A stretch of 64,000 nt of DNA from JBFMEX01 sp040752215 (GTDB lineage: Bacteria; Pseudomonadota; Alphaproteobacteria; Rhizobiales; Hyphomicrobiaceae): NCBI GenBank assembly GCA_040752215.1, contig JBFMEX010000014.1, positions 1 through 64,000 on the forward strand, in the 5' to 3' direction. This document shows positions 43,659 to 52,612 of the stretch, in pieces (position 1 is the stretch's first letter; the number at the start of each line of letters is the position of its first letter). Both the position numbers and the translations under genes were made by a program. Under the pieces are notes generated by a model, which saw only the letters and a program-made list of their open reading frames with translations, searched no databases and was not told the DNA's origin.

Positions 43659-44873
43659 ATGATTGTGCCGCCACACCTTTTCATTCCCGGCCCGACCAAC
43701 ATTCCCGAACAGGTCCGGATGGCAATGAACCTCCGCATGGAGGACATGCGCTCGCCCGAGTTCCCGAAGTTCACGCTGCCGATCTTCGAGGAGTTGAAGA
43801 AGGTCTTCAAGATGAAGGACGGCCGCGTCTTCATCTATCCCTCCTCCGGCACCGGCGCCTGGGAGGCGGCGATCTCCAACACGCTCAATCGCGGCGACAA
43901 GGTCTTGATGAGCCGCTTCGGCCAGTTCTCGCTGTTGTGGGTCGACATGGCCGAGCGCTTGGGGCTCGAGGTCGTGCTCTGTGACGAGGAGTGGGGCACC
44001 GGCGTTCCGCTCGAGAAGTACGCCGACATCCTCGCCAAGGACAAGGCGCATGCGATCAAGGCCGTGTTCGCCACCCACAACGAGACGGCGACCGGCGTGA
44101 CCAGCGACATCGCCGGCGTCAGGAAGGCGCTCGACGCCGCGAAGCACCCGGCGCTGCTGATGGTCGACGGGGTCTCCTCGGTCGCCTCGCTCGACATGCG
44201 CATGGGCGAGTGGGGCGTCGACTGCTGCGTCTCCGGCTCGCAGAAGGGCTTCATGCTGCCGACCGGCCTCGGCATCCTCGCGGTCAGCCAGAAGGCCCTC
44301 GACGCGCACAAGACCTCCAACATGAACCGCTGCTTCTTCTCCTTCGAGGACATGATCAAGACCAATGATCTCGGCTACTTCCCCTACACGCCGGCGACCC
44401 AGCTGATCCGCGGCCTCAGGGCCTCGCTCGATCTCATCGCCGAGGAGGGCCTGGAGAACATCTTCGCGCGTCACACCCGGCTCGCGACCGGCGTGCGCAA
44501 GGCCGTGGATGCCTGGGGCCTCAAGCTGTGCGCGAAGGAGCCGAAGTGGCACTCCGACACGGTGAGCGCGATCGTCGTCCCCGAGGGCATAGACAGCAAT
44601 GCCGTCGTGAAGACCGCCTACTACCGCTACAACACCTCGCTCGGCGTCGGCCTCAACAAGGTCGCCGGCAAGGTGTTCCGCATCGGGCATTTGGGTGCGC
44701 TCGACGAGGTGATGATCGGCGGCGTGCTGTTCGCGGTCGAGATGGCGCTGCGCGACTCCGGCATGAACAGCCTCAAGCTCGGCTCCGGCACGGGTGCCGC
44801 TGCCGACTACTTCAGCTCGACCGCGACCAAGTCGGCGACGAGCCGCGAGGCGCCGAAGGCCAAGGCAGCTTGA
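43659..44873 (+). CDS. sgaA: Serine-glyoxylate aminotransferase
   Basis: A 404-residue PLP-dependent class V aminotransferase. It transfers the amino group of serine to glyoxylate, producing hydroxypyruvate and glycine, a core step of the serine cycle. The start PPHLFIPGPTNIPEQV is typical, and SGSQKGFMLPTG (about 191-202) carries the PLP-binding Lys. The close match in the lead and the neighbouring mcl/mtk/ppc genes support SgaA over general alanine-glyoxylate aminotransferase. GGAGGA precedes the ATG. A 279-base region upstream, containing only short hairpins such as CCCCTCGGGG, should hold the promoter. Confidence 0.95.
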   Translation: MIVPPHLFIPGPTNIPEQVRMAMNLRMEDMRSPEFPKFTLPIFEELKKVFKMKDGRVFIYPSSGTGAWEAAISNTLNRGDKVLMSRFGQFSLLWVDMAERLGLEVVLCDEEWGTGVPLEKYADILAKDKAHAIKAVFATHNETATGVTSDIAGVRKALDAAKHPALLMVDGVSSVASLDMRMGEWGVDCCVSGSQKGFMLPTGLGILAVSQKALDAHKTSNMNRCFFSFEDMIKTNDLGYFPYTPATQLIRGLRASLDLIAEEGLENIFARHTRLATGVRKAVDAWGLKLCAKEPKWHSDTVSAIVVPEGIDSNAVVKTAYYRYNTSLGVGLNKVAGKVFRIGHLGALDEVMIGGVLFAVEMALRDSGMNSLKLGSGTGAAADYFSSTATKSATSREAPKAKAA

Positions 44874-44998
44874 CTGAGGATGCGGCGCCGCCGGGCGCCG
44901 CTTTCCGTTCTTCCAATTCAGCGGGGCACATGACGGCCGTGGGGCGGACCGTCGATGATTGCCTGCACCCGAAGCCCAATCCGCAAGGACCGAAACCG

Positions 44999-45955
44999 AT
45001 GAGCTACACTCTCCACCCGATGCGAAAGCCGCGCCTGCAGCGGAGCGAGCTCGCTGTGCCGGGCTCCAACCCGACCATGATCGACAAGGCCGCCGACAGC
45101 ACTGCCGACTTCATCTTCCTCGACTGCGAGGATGCCGTGGCCCCGCCCGACAAGGAACAGGCGAGGAAGAACATCATCCAGGCGCTGAACGACATCGATT
45201 GGAAGGGCAAGGGCAAGACCGTCTCGGTTCGCATCAACGGCTTGGACACGCACTACATGTACCGCGACGTCGTCGACATCATGGAGCAGGCCGGCTCCAA
45301 GCTCGACACGATCCTGGTGCCGAAGGTCGGCGTCCCGGCCGACCTCTACACGGTCGAGGTCATGTGCTCGCAGATCGAGTACGCCAAGGGCTTCAAGAAC
45401 AAGGTCGGCCTCGAGGCGCTGATCGAGACTGCGCTCGGCATGGCCAACGTCGAGGCGATCGCCGCCTATACCGGCCGCATCGAGGCGCTGCACTTCGGCG
45501 TCGCCGACTACGCCGCCAGTCTCAGGTCGCGCACCGTCGTCATCGGCGGCCTCAACCCGGACTATCCGGGCGACCAGTGGCACGCCTCTCTGACACGCAT
45601 GCTCGTCGCCTGCCGCGCCTATGGTCTCAGGGCCATCGACGGGCCGTTCGGCGATTTCAACGACCCGGAGAACTACAAGAACGCCGCCCGCCGTGCCGCC
45701 GCGCTCGGCTTCGAGGGCAAGTGGGCCATCCACCCCTCGCAGATCGAGCTCGCCAACGAGGTGTTCTCGCCGCCGGCCAAGGAGGTCGATCGCGCCGAGC
45801 GCATCATCGCCGCGCTCAAAGAGGCCGAGGCGCAGGGCAAGGGGGCCGCGGCACTCGATGGCAAGATGATCGACGCCGCCTCGGAACGCATGGCCCGCAA
45901 CGTGCTGATCGTCGCCGACGCGATCAAGGCCGCAGAGTCGGCGCGCAAGCGCTGA
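44999..45955 (+). CDS. mclA: L-malyl-CoA lyase
   Basis: A 318-residue CitE-like lyase that splits malyl-CoA into acetyl-CoA and glyoxylate, closing the serine cycle. The N-terminus RSELAVPGSNPTMIDKAA and FIFLDCEDAV are characteristic. Mg ligands are the Glu in LEALIETALGM and the Asp in HFGVADYAASL. Long ALNDIDWKGKGKTVSVRING and WAIHPSQIELANEVF also match methylotroph enzymes. It could also serve beta-methylmalyl-CoA cleavage in the ethylmalonyl-CoA pathway. The open frame extends upstream, but similarity starts at MSYTLHP. Confidence 0.95.
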   Translation: MSYTLHPMRKPRLQRSELAVPGSNPTMIDKAADSTADFIFLDCEDAVAPPDKEQARKNIIQALNDIDWKGKGKTVSVRINGLDTHYMYRDVVDIMEQAGSKLDTILVPKVGVPADLYTVEVMCSQIEYAKGFKNKVGLEALIETALGMANVEAIAAYTGRIEALHFGVADYAASLRSRTVVIGGLNPDYPGDQWHASLTRMLVACRAYGLRAIDGPFGDFNDPENYKNAARRAAALGFEGKWAIHPSQIELANEVFSPPAKEVDRAERIIAALKEAEAQGKGAAALDGKMIDAASERMARNVLIVADAIKAAESARKR

Positions 45956-46016
45956 CCGCGGAAGACAGACGAGCAAGGACAACGATAAGGAAACGCCTTC
46001 CGACAAGGAGCCCGAC

Positions 46017-47186
46017 ATGGATATTCACGAGTACCAGGCCAAAGAGCTACTCTCGAAATTCGGCGTCTCGATCCCGCGCGGCGGCCTTGCCTACAGCCCC
46101 GAGCAGGCCACCTACCGCGCCAACGAGATCGGCGGCAACAAGTGGGTGGTCAAGGCGCAGGTGCACTCCGGCGCCCGCGGCAAGGCCGGCGGCATCAAGC
46201 TGTGCCGCTCCGATAACGAGATCTGGGACGCCGCAGACCAGATGCTCGGCAAGCGCCTCGTCACCATCCAGACCGGCCCTGCCGGCAAGCTCGTCTCCCG
46301 CCTCTACATCGAGGAGGGAACCGACATCGACAAGGAGTTCTACCTCTCCTTCCTGATGGACCGCGGCCAGGAGCGCATCGTCGTCGTCGCCTCGGCAGCG
46401 GGCGGCATGGACATCGAGGATATCTCGGCCAAGGATCCCGATGCCATCCTCCGCGTCACCGTCGACCCGGCGGTCGGTATGCAGGCATTCCAGGCCCGCG
46501 AGGTGGCGTTCGGCCTCGGCATCGAGCCCGATCTCATCAACAAGTTCGAGCGCACCATCCTCGGCTGCTATCGCGCCTTCCGCGATCTTGACGCGACCAT
46601 GGTCGAGATCAACCCACTCGTCATCACCAAGGAGCGCACCGTCGTCGCCCTCGATGCCAAGATGAGCTTCGACGAGAACGCGCTGTTCCGCCGCCCGCAG
46701 ATTTCGGAGCTGCGAGACAAGAGCCAGGAGGACCCGCGCGAGACGTATGCCTCTGATCGCGGCCTCTCCTACGTCGGGCTGGACGGCGACATCGGCTGCA
46801 TCGTCAACGGCGCCGGCCTCGCCATGGCGACGCTGGACATGATCAAGCTCGCCGGCGGCGAGCCCGCCAACTTCCTCGACATCGGCGGCGGTGCCTCGCC
46901 GGAGCGAGTGACCAAATCGTTCAAGGCGGTGCTTCGCGACAAGAACGTCAAGTCGATCCTGGTCAACGTGTTCGCCGGCATCAACCGCTGCGACTGGGTC
47001 GCGAAGGGTGTCGTCGACGCGATCAAGGAGCTCGAGATCAAGATCCCCGTGGTGGTCCGGCTCGCCGGCACCAACGTCGAGGAGGGCAAGCGGATCATCG
47101 ACACCAGCGGACTTTCGGTCATCGTCAGCGCGGACACGTTGGCCGAGGCGGCGCAGAAAGTCGTCGCCGCGCGCGGCACGGCCTGA
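46017..47186 (+). CDS. mtkA: Malate-CoA ligase (malate thiokinase) beta subunit
   Basis: A 389-residue ATP-grasp subunit related to SucC. With MtkB it forms malyl-CoA from malate, CoA and ATP. MDIHEYQAKELLSKFGV opens the protein, and GGNKWVVKAQVHSGARGKAGG holds the nucleotide-binding Lys. DATMVEINPLVIT gives the Mg site, and FLDIGGGASPERV the CoA/phosphate loop. Identity as malate rather than succinate ligase is inferred from the flanking mclA and ppc, and from the lack of sucAB or mdh neighbours. AAGGAG precedes the ATG. Confidence 0.93.
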   Translation: MDIHEYQAKELLSKFGVSIPRGGLAYSPEQATYRANEIGGNKWVVKAQVHSGARGKAGGIKLCRSDNEIWDAADQMLGKRLVTIQTGPAGKLVSRLYIEEGTDIDKEFYLSFLMDRGQERIVVVASAAGGMDIEDISAKDPDAILRVTVDPAVGMQAFQAREVAFGLGIEPDLINKFERTILGCYRAFRDLDATMVEINPLVITKERTVVALDAKMSFDENALFRRPQISELRDKSQEDPRETYASDRGLSYVGLDGDIGCIVNGAGLAMATLDMIKLAGGEPANFLDIGGGASPERVTKSFKAVLRDKNVKSILVNVFAGINRCDWVAKGVVDAIKELEIKIPVVVRLAGTNVEEGKRIIDTSGLSVIVSADTLAEAAQKVVAARGTA

Positions 47187-47203
47187 CAGGGAGGAAACGA
47201 GCA

Positions 47204-48103
47204 ATGGCGATCTTCATCAACGAGAAGACCCCGATCCTGATCCAGGGCTTCACCGGCCGCATCGGCACGTTCCACGCCCAGGAGATGATCGACTACGGCT
47301 CCAACGTCGTCGGCGGTGTGACGCCGGGCAAGGGCGGCACCACTCACCTCGGCCGCCCGGTGTTCAATACCGTCAAGGGAGCCGTCGCCGAGACCGGCGC
47401 CGAGGCCTCGATCGTGTTCGTGCCGCCGCCGTTCGCCGGCGATGCGATCATGGAGGCGGCCGATTCGGGCATCAAGTATTGCGTTTGCATCACCGACGGC
47501 ATTCCCGCTCAGGACATGATCCGCGTCAAGCGCTACATGCGCCGCTACAAGCGCGAGAACCGCATGATACTGACCGGGCCGAACTGTGCCGGCACGATCT
47601 CGCCCGGCAAGGCCATGCTCGGCATCATGCCCGGCCACATCTACATGCCAGGCCGCGTCGGCATCATCGGCCGCTCCGGCACCCTCGGCTATGAGGCGGC
47701 CTCGCAGCTGAAAGCGCTCGGCATCGGTGTGTCGACCTCGGTCGGCATCGGCGGCGACCCGATCAACGGTTCCTCGTTCAAGGACGTCCTCGAGCACTTC
47801 GGTCGCGATGGCGAGACCGATGCGGTGATGATGATCGGTGAGATCGGCGGACCGCAGGAGGCGGAGGCCGCCTACTACATCCGCGACCACTTCAAGAAGC
47901 CGGTCGTCGCCTATATCGCCGGCCTCTCGGCGCCGAAGGGCCGCCGCATGGGCCATGCGGGTGCGATCGTGACGTCGTATGGCGAGGCGGCGGCGGAGAA
48001 GGTCGAGATCCTGCGCAGCTGCGGGGTCACCATCGCACCGACCCCCTCCGAGATGGGCTCGTCCATCGCCAGCGTGCTCTCGCAGTTGAAGAAGGTTGCT
48101 TGA
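47204..48103 (+). CDS. mtkB: Malate-CoA ligase (malate thiokinase) alpha subunit
   Basis: A 299-residue SucD-like subunit. The CoA-binding Rossmann part has LIQGFTGRIGTFHAQEMIDYG, and the phosphohistidine loop is RRMGHAGAIVTSYG, whose His carries the phosphoryl group. SGTLGYEAASQL and GIGGDPINGSSF are also conserved. It starts 17 bases after mtkA with GGGAGGAAACG upstream, so the subunits are made together. It precedes ppc by 58 bases. Confidence 0.94.
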   Translation: MAIFINEKTPILIQGFTGRIGTFHAQEMIDYGSNVVGGVTPGKGGTTHLGRPVFNTVKGAVAETGAEASIVFVPPPFAGDAIMEAADSGIKYCVCITDGIPAQDMIRVKRYMRRYKRENRMILTGPNCAGTISPGKAMLGIMPGHIYMPGRVGIIGRSGTLGYEAASQLKALGIGVSTSVGIGGDPINGSSFKDVLEHFGRDGETDAVMMIGEIGGPQEAEAAYYIRDHFKKPVVAYIAGLSAPKGRRMGHAGAIVTSYGEAAAEKVEILRSCGVTIAPTPSEMGSSIASVLSQLKKVA

Positions 48104-48161
48104 TCGCAACGGGCGGCGCCTCCGTCCGCGGGGCGCCGCCGCCATTCGAAGGATTGCCGGG

Positions 48162-51047
48162 ATGGAGCACGTCAAGCCGATCGACACCGAGGGTGACGAG
48201 ACCGCCGGCCTGCTCGACGAGCACAAGCTGCGTGCCGAGCTGCGCCGGCTGCGCGCGCGCATCCCTGACCGGCCGGCATTGAACCCGATCGTCAATGTCG
48301 CATTCGATCTCTCGCGCCAGCTCGAGGCCGGCAAGATCACGTTCGAGGACATGCGCGCGCTGGCCGGCCGGCTGATGGACAAGGCCTGCGTTCTGAGGGC
48401 CCGCCGTCTGCGCGAGCGCATCGGCTACGTCGACCAGGCCGCGACGATCAAGGATTTCTCGGAGTTCGTCGAGGCCAGCATCCGCTCCGACCTCGAGCCG
48501 GATGCCGCGCTCGCCGCCTTCGCCGAGCACTGGTCGCGCGCCCGCAATGGCGTCGTCTTCACCGCGCACCCTACGTTCGGCCTGTCGGAGGCGCTGTCGC
48601 GGCGCATGGTCGAGATCGCGGTCGCCAACACGCCGCCCGAGCAGGCGGTGATCGGCGTGCCCCATCGCCCCGACGAAGGTATCGACCTCGCCTACGAGCA
48701 CGCCTGGGCGCAGCAGGCCGTGCAGAACCTCCGCAACGCCTACTTCGACCTGATGAATGCCTTCTTCAGCGTTGCCGGCCAGCGGTTCGGCGATCGCGCC
48801 TACAAGCTGCGGCCGAGCCTCGCCACAATCGCCTCGTGGGTCGGCTACGATCTCGACGGCCGCACCGATATAGCCTGGAGCCATTCCTTCCTGCTGAAGC
48901 TGCAGGAGAAGCGTGCGGCGTTGATCGACATCCGCGAGCGCTTCCTCACCATCAAGCACCGTATCGGCGAGGCCGAGTCGACGCTCAGGATCTTCCGCCA
49001 GATCACCGGCAAGCTCGATCTCGCCATCGCCGCCGTCGACGAGCAGGTCAAGGCGCTGGCCAACGTCGGCAAGGGCGGCCCGGCGCTCGCCCGCGCCGCC
49101 AACGTCATCACCCGCCCCGACGGGTACAACCTGACGTCGGTCAAGCCGCTCGTCGCCCTGCTCGGCCAGCTGATGGACGCGCTCGATCAGCCCCAGCACA
49201 AGCGCTCGATCGCTGCGCTCGTCAGCCTGATCGAGACGACGGGCCTCGGCACCAGCCACATCCACGTCCGCATCAACGCGGCCCAGCTCAACAACGCGTT
49301 CCGCGCCTTCGTGCACGAATCGTGGACCACCGACCTCTCCGAGCGCCAGGCGCTGGCGCGCATCGTGCAGATGATCGCCGCCGTCAAGGAGGAGACGGTC
49401 AACTTCGAGACGCTCGACCTCGAGACCGCGACCGCGATCCGCCAGTTCGCGCTGATCGCCCAGATCAGGAAGCACGTCGACGCGGACACGCCGATCCGCT
49501 TCCTGATCGCCGAATGCGAATCGCCGGCGACCGTGCTGATTGCGGTGTTCTTCGCCAAGCTGCTCGGCGTGATGGACATCGTCGACATCTCGCCGCTGTT
49601 CGAGACGCCATCGGGTCTCGAGAACGGCGCCCGCCTGATGGAGCGGCTGATCGAGGAGCCCGCATATCGCGACTACGTGCGCCGGCGCAAGCGCATGTCG
49701 ATCCAGACAGGGTTCTCGGATGCCGGCCGCTTCATCGGCCAGATCGCGGCGACGCTGGCCATCGAGCGCCTGCATCACAGCCTGGCCGAGGTACAGGCCC
49801 GCGCCGGTCTCGGCGACGTCGAGACGCTGATCTTCTCGACCCACGGCGAGTCGATGGGCCGTGGCGCTCATCCGGGCGACCTGTCGCGGCGCCTGCGCTA
49901 CGTGTTCTCCGACGAGGCGCGGCGGCGGTTCGCCGATCGCGCCATCGCCATCAAGCACGAGACGAGCTTCCAGGGAGGCGACGGCTACATCTTCTTCGCC
50001 AACCGAGCGCTGTCGACGCGCGCTCTGGCGACCATCATCATGGACGCGGCCGCGCAACCGATCCGCCATGACGCCTTCTATGTCGACACCAACCTCAGCC
50101 TCGATTTCCAGATCCGCCTGCGCGCCTTCCAGCAGAACCTGTTTGCGCACCCGGGGTACCGCTCTGTGCTCGGCGCATTCGGCCCCAACCTGCTGTTCAA
50201 GACCGGATCGCGTGCGGTGAAGCGCCAGGGCGAGCACCTGCCGGCGGTCGATCGCGGCGATCCCGCGCGCATGCGCGCCATTCCCAACAACGCGATCCTG
50301 CAGCAGTTCGGCTACATCGCCAACGTCGTCGCCGGCCTCGGCGCGGCCGTCGGTGCCGACCGCGACCGCTTCGTCGAGCTCGCCCGGCGCTCGCCGCGAC
50401 TGCATCCGCTGATCGAGATGATCGCGCGGGCGAAGCAGCTCTCCAGCCTCAACGCGATGGGCGCCAACGCGGTGCCGTTCGATGCCGGTTTCTGGGCGTC
50501 GCGCGCCTCTTGGGGGCGCGAGCCGCATCTGGAGACGGCGTTCCAGGCGCTGGCGACGCATCTCCTCTCCGATGGCCGGGCGGCCTCGATCAATGGTCTC
50601 GTCACCCATTTGCGGCTCGACGCAATCCACCTGCACGCGATCCTGGAGGACATCGGTCTCGAGGGCGGCAAGATCCCGGACGACGACCGCCTCGAGCTCG
50701 ACCTCCTGCAGGCGATCCGGCTCGCCATCACCATGCGCGTCTTCATCCTCGCCGCGCAGCTGCCGCACTTCGCGCCGCGGAACGACGTCTCGCACAAGCA
50801 GATCCTCGATCTCGCGCTGGCGCTCGAGATCCCGGACGTGATCGCCTTCATGCGCAAGGCATTCCCGCGCCGCGCGTCGGCGCAGGCCGACAGTGCCGCC
50901 TATGACGAGAAGGCGACGTATCGGCCCTACGGCGTCGACGACTATGGGCGGCTCGAGACCGAGATTCTCGAGCCGATGGAGCGCGCCTACGAGCTCATTC
51001 GCGAGATCGGCACCGGCATCTCGCACCACTTCGGTGCATTCGGTTGA
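48162..51047 (+). CDS. ppc: Phosphoenolpyruvate carboxylase, divergent type
   Basis: A 961-residue enzyme that carboxylates PEP to oxaloacetate, the CO2-fixing step of the serine cycle. The catalytic His is kept in VFTAHPTFGLSE (H136, near the E. coli position), and FSTHGESMGRGAHPGD (H561 region) corresponds to the second active-site block. It departs from the E. coli/plant type: the second block is not FHGRGGTVGRGG, and the chain ends SHHFGAFG rather than in the usual QNTG. The context (mtkAB immediately upstream) makes the assignment firm. The divergence suggests altered allosteric control. The ATG MEHVKPID is chosen; the frame is open 22 codons further up. Confidence 0.9.
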   Translation: MEHVKPIDTEGDETAGLLDEHKLRAELRRLRARIPDRPALNPIVNVAFDLSRQLEAGKITFEDMRALAGRLMDKACVLRARRLRERIGYVDQAATIKDFSEFVEASIRSDLEPDAALAAFAEHWSRARNGVVFTAHPTFGLSEALSRRMVEIAVANTPPEQAVIGVPHRPDEGIDLAYEHAWAQQAVQNLRNAYFDLMNAFFSVAGQRFGDRAYKLRPSLATIASWVGYDLDGRTDIAWSHSFLLKLQEKRAALIDIRERFLTIKHRIGEAESTLRIFRQITGKLDLAIAAVDEQVKALANVGKGGPALARAANVITRPDGYNLTSVKPLVALLGQLMDALDQPQHKRSIAALVSLIETTGLGTSHIHVRINAAQLNNAFRAFVHESWTTDLSERQALARIVQMIAAVKEETVNFETLDLETATAIRQFALIAQIRKHVDADTPIRFLIAECESPATVLIAVFFAKLLGVMDIVDISPLFETPSGLENGARLMERLIEEPAYRDYVRRRKRMSIQTGFSDAGRFIGQIAATLAIERLHHSLAEVQARAGLGDVETLIFSTHGESMGRGAHPGDLSRRLRYVFSDEARRRFADRAIAIKHETSFQGGDGYIFFANRALSTRALATIIMDAAAQPIRHDAFYVDTNLSLDFQIRLRAFQQNLFAHPGYRSVLGAFGPNLLFKTGSRAVKRQGEHLPAVDRGDPARMRAIPNNAILQQFGYIANVVAGLGAAVGADRDRFVELARRSPRLHPLIEMIARAKQLSSLNAMGANAVPFDAGFWASRASWGREPHLETAFQALATHLLSDGRAASINGLVTHLRLDAIHLHAILEDIGLEGGKIPDDDRLELDLLQAIRLAITMRVFILAAQLPHFAPRNDVSHKQILDLALALEIPDVIAFMRKAFPRRASAQADSAAYDEKATYRPYGVDDYGRLETEILEPMERAYELIREIGTGISHHFGAFG

Positions 51048-51066
51048 GCGAGCCGCCTGGTGAGGG

Positions 51067-52050
51067 CTACTGGCACGCCTCGTCGGCATCGGCGGGGAGC
51101 GGCTCGCTGTCGCCGTCCTCGGGATGCGGCTCGCCGTCGTTTCCGAGATAGGCGAGCGAGCGCGGGCCGAGGTAGGCGAGATGACCGCGCTCGGCGAGCC
51201 GGCGGGCCGCATCATCGCGACGGGCGGCCTCGCGTGCGTATTCCACCGCCAGCACCGGCAGGCGGGCGGTGCGCGCCGGCGCCAGATTGCGCTCGGCGCG
51301 GGCGACGCGCTCGGGCGCATTGGCGACGTCGCTGCCGCGATCGCCGTAGAGCAGGTCCTCCTTGCCGATCCCATCGATCACCTCGCGGTAGGTCGGCTCG
51401 GACAGCAGCTCCTCGCCGTTCTGCGGGATGACGAGCAACTCGGGATTGGTGGCACGGCCGGCCGCGGCGAGCTCGCGGACCAGCTCCACCATCTCGCGCG
51501 CTGCCTGCCAGCGGCGCGGCAGCCAGTGGTAGTAGATGTCGACCCGGTCGAGCCACACGCCGTCGACGCCGAGGCCGAGGAGGCGCGCGAGTGCCGATCC
51601 GCGGCCCCGGTAGAGGATCTCCCGCCACTCCGCGCGCCAGTGCTGGACACGGTGGTCGCCCCTCCAGCGGCAGTTCTCGGCGCCGAGCCAGTCGGGCGGG
51701 TGCGCCCCCCAGTCCTTGCGCCAGTAGCTGCGATAGTCCTCGGCCTCGCCGACGTTGAGATAGGCGACGACCAGCCGGCGCGCTCCGTCGCTCTTTCGCT
51801 TCAGCCGAGCGATGTCGGCGCGCGAGAGCCCGGAGCCGCCGTCGCCGGCGTCGATCACGAGCACGTCGTAGGTGGACCGTGCCAGCTTGCCGACGTCGAT
51901 GTTCTGCAGCTGATAGCCCCAGCTCTTGGCGCTGCGCAGCACTTCGCGCGCGGTGGGCGTCGGCGGCCTGGCCTTGCGCGCGGCCTCGCCGGCCGGGGCG
52001 GCGAGGAACGACGCGGCGACGGCGGCGGCGAATGCGCGTGAAGATCGCAT
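51067..52050 (-). CDS. Exported GH114/TM1410-like TIM-barrel protein
   Basis: A 327-residue secreted protein with a signal peptide (AFAAAVAASFLAAPAGEA). The domain begins KSWGYQLQNIDV and has VLVIDAGDGG, VVAYLNVGEAEDYRSYW, DGVWLDRVDIYYHW and VIPQNGEELL. This pattern fits the GH114/TM1410 family, some members of which cut alpha-1,4-polygalactosamine. Asp/Glu residues in VIDAG, NVGEAE and WLDRVD are likely active-site acids. The final gene of the GMC operon, starting four bases after the preceding stop, so a role in handling extracellular or envelope sugar is plausible. Confidence 0.78.
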   Translation of the reverse strand: MRSSRAFAAAVAASFLAAPAGEAARKARPPTPTAREVLRSAKSWGYQLQNIDVGKLARSTYDVLVIDAGDGGSGLSRADIARLKRKSDGARRLVVAYLNVGEAEDYRSYWRKDWGAHPPDWLGAENCRWRGDHRVQHWRAEWREILYRGRGSALARLLGLGVDGVWLDRVDIYYHWLPRRWQAAREMVELVRELAAAGRATNPELLVIPQNGEELLSEPTYREVIDGIGKEDLLYGDRGSDVANAPERVARAERNLAPARTARLPVLAVEYAREAARRDDAARRLAERGHLAYLGPRSLAYLGNDGEPHPEDGDSEPLPADADEACQ

Positions 52051-52054
52051 CGGC

Positions 52055-52612
52055 TCAGCGGCCCCCGACCTCGGTGCCGGAGAACTCGTCCTGGATCACA
52101 TTGCCCTTGTACTCGAGCTCGTCGTGGATGCCGATGCGCGTGCGATAGTAGGCGTCCGCCACCGACCACTTGATGGTGCCGAACGCGTACTCGCCAGCCT
52201 CCTTGGGGCTCGCCTCGTTGCGCGAGATCCGCTCGAGCAGCCGCTCGCGTTCGATGGGGCTCGCCTCCAGGAATCCCTTGCCATGCATCACGCGCGACAG
52301 GCGGTCGATCTCGGCGAGGTCGTCGTGCCAGCTCTGTCGCCACTCGGGATCGCGACTCTCGCCGATGCCGCGCTCGATGGTCTCCGCAACACCGGCGGCG
52401 CGCGCACCGCCCGATCTCTCGTCGGCGGGAATGATCATCTCGGCGATCTCGTCGAGGATCGCGAATTCCCGCGCCGAGAAGAACGCGCGCTGGCCGGCGC
52501 CGGTCGCTGCCGCCCGCGGCGCCGCGGGCAGGCGGGCGGACGGCACAGCGATGGCCGCGGCGGCGGATGCCGCTGCACCCGAGACGATCAGCTTGCGCCG
52601 GTCGATGGTCAT
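52055..52612 (-). CDS. Gluconate 2-dehydrogenase subunit 3-like protein (Tat-exported)
   Basis: A 185-residue small subunit of membrane-bound FAD-linked sugar dehydrogenases. The N-terminus has a twin-arginine signal (DRRKLIVSGAAASAAAAI), followed by the domain start FFSAREFAILDEIAEMIIPAD, a family hallmark. It is expected to carry the GMC partner across the membrane by Tat. The ATG overlaps the GMC stop by four bases. The cytochrome subunit of classical complexes is missing from this locus. Confidence 0.87.
   Translation of the reverse strand: MTIDRRKLIVSGAAASAAAAIAVPSARLPAAPRAAATGAGQRAFFSAREFAILDEIAEMIIPADERSGGARAAGVAETIERGIGESRDPEWRQSWHDDLAEIDRLSRVMHGKGFLEASPIERERLLERISRNEASPKEAGEYAFGTIKWSVADAYYRTRIGIHDELEYKGNVIQDEFSGTEVGGR

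Noticed and set aside
44874..44998. Possible small gene between sgaA and mclA
   Set aside because: Only frame extensions of neighbouring genes are open; no RBS-led start with a plausible product. Probably leader sequence for mclA.
46017..48103. Assignment of mtkA-mtkB as succinyl-CoA synthetase (sucCD)
   Set aside because: The families are homologous, but the flanking mclA and ppc, and absence of TCA-cycle neighbours, fit malate-CoA ligase better. Substrate assay would be decisive.
48027..51374. A very long antisense open frame (over 1,100 codons) opposite ppc and mtkB
   Set aside because: It is a codon-bias shadow: in high-GC DNA the antisense frame of a real gene often lacks stops. Its translation is Arg/Glu/Asp-rich low complexity and matches no family, while ppc is clear on the other strand.
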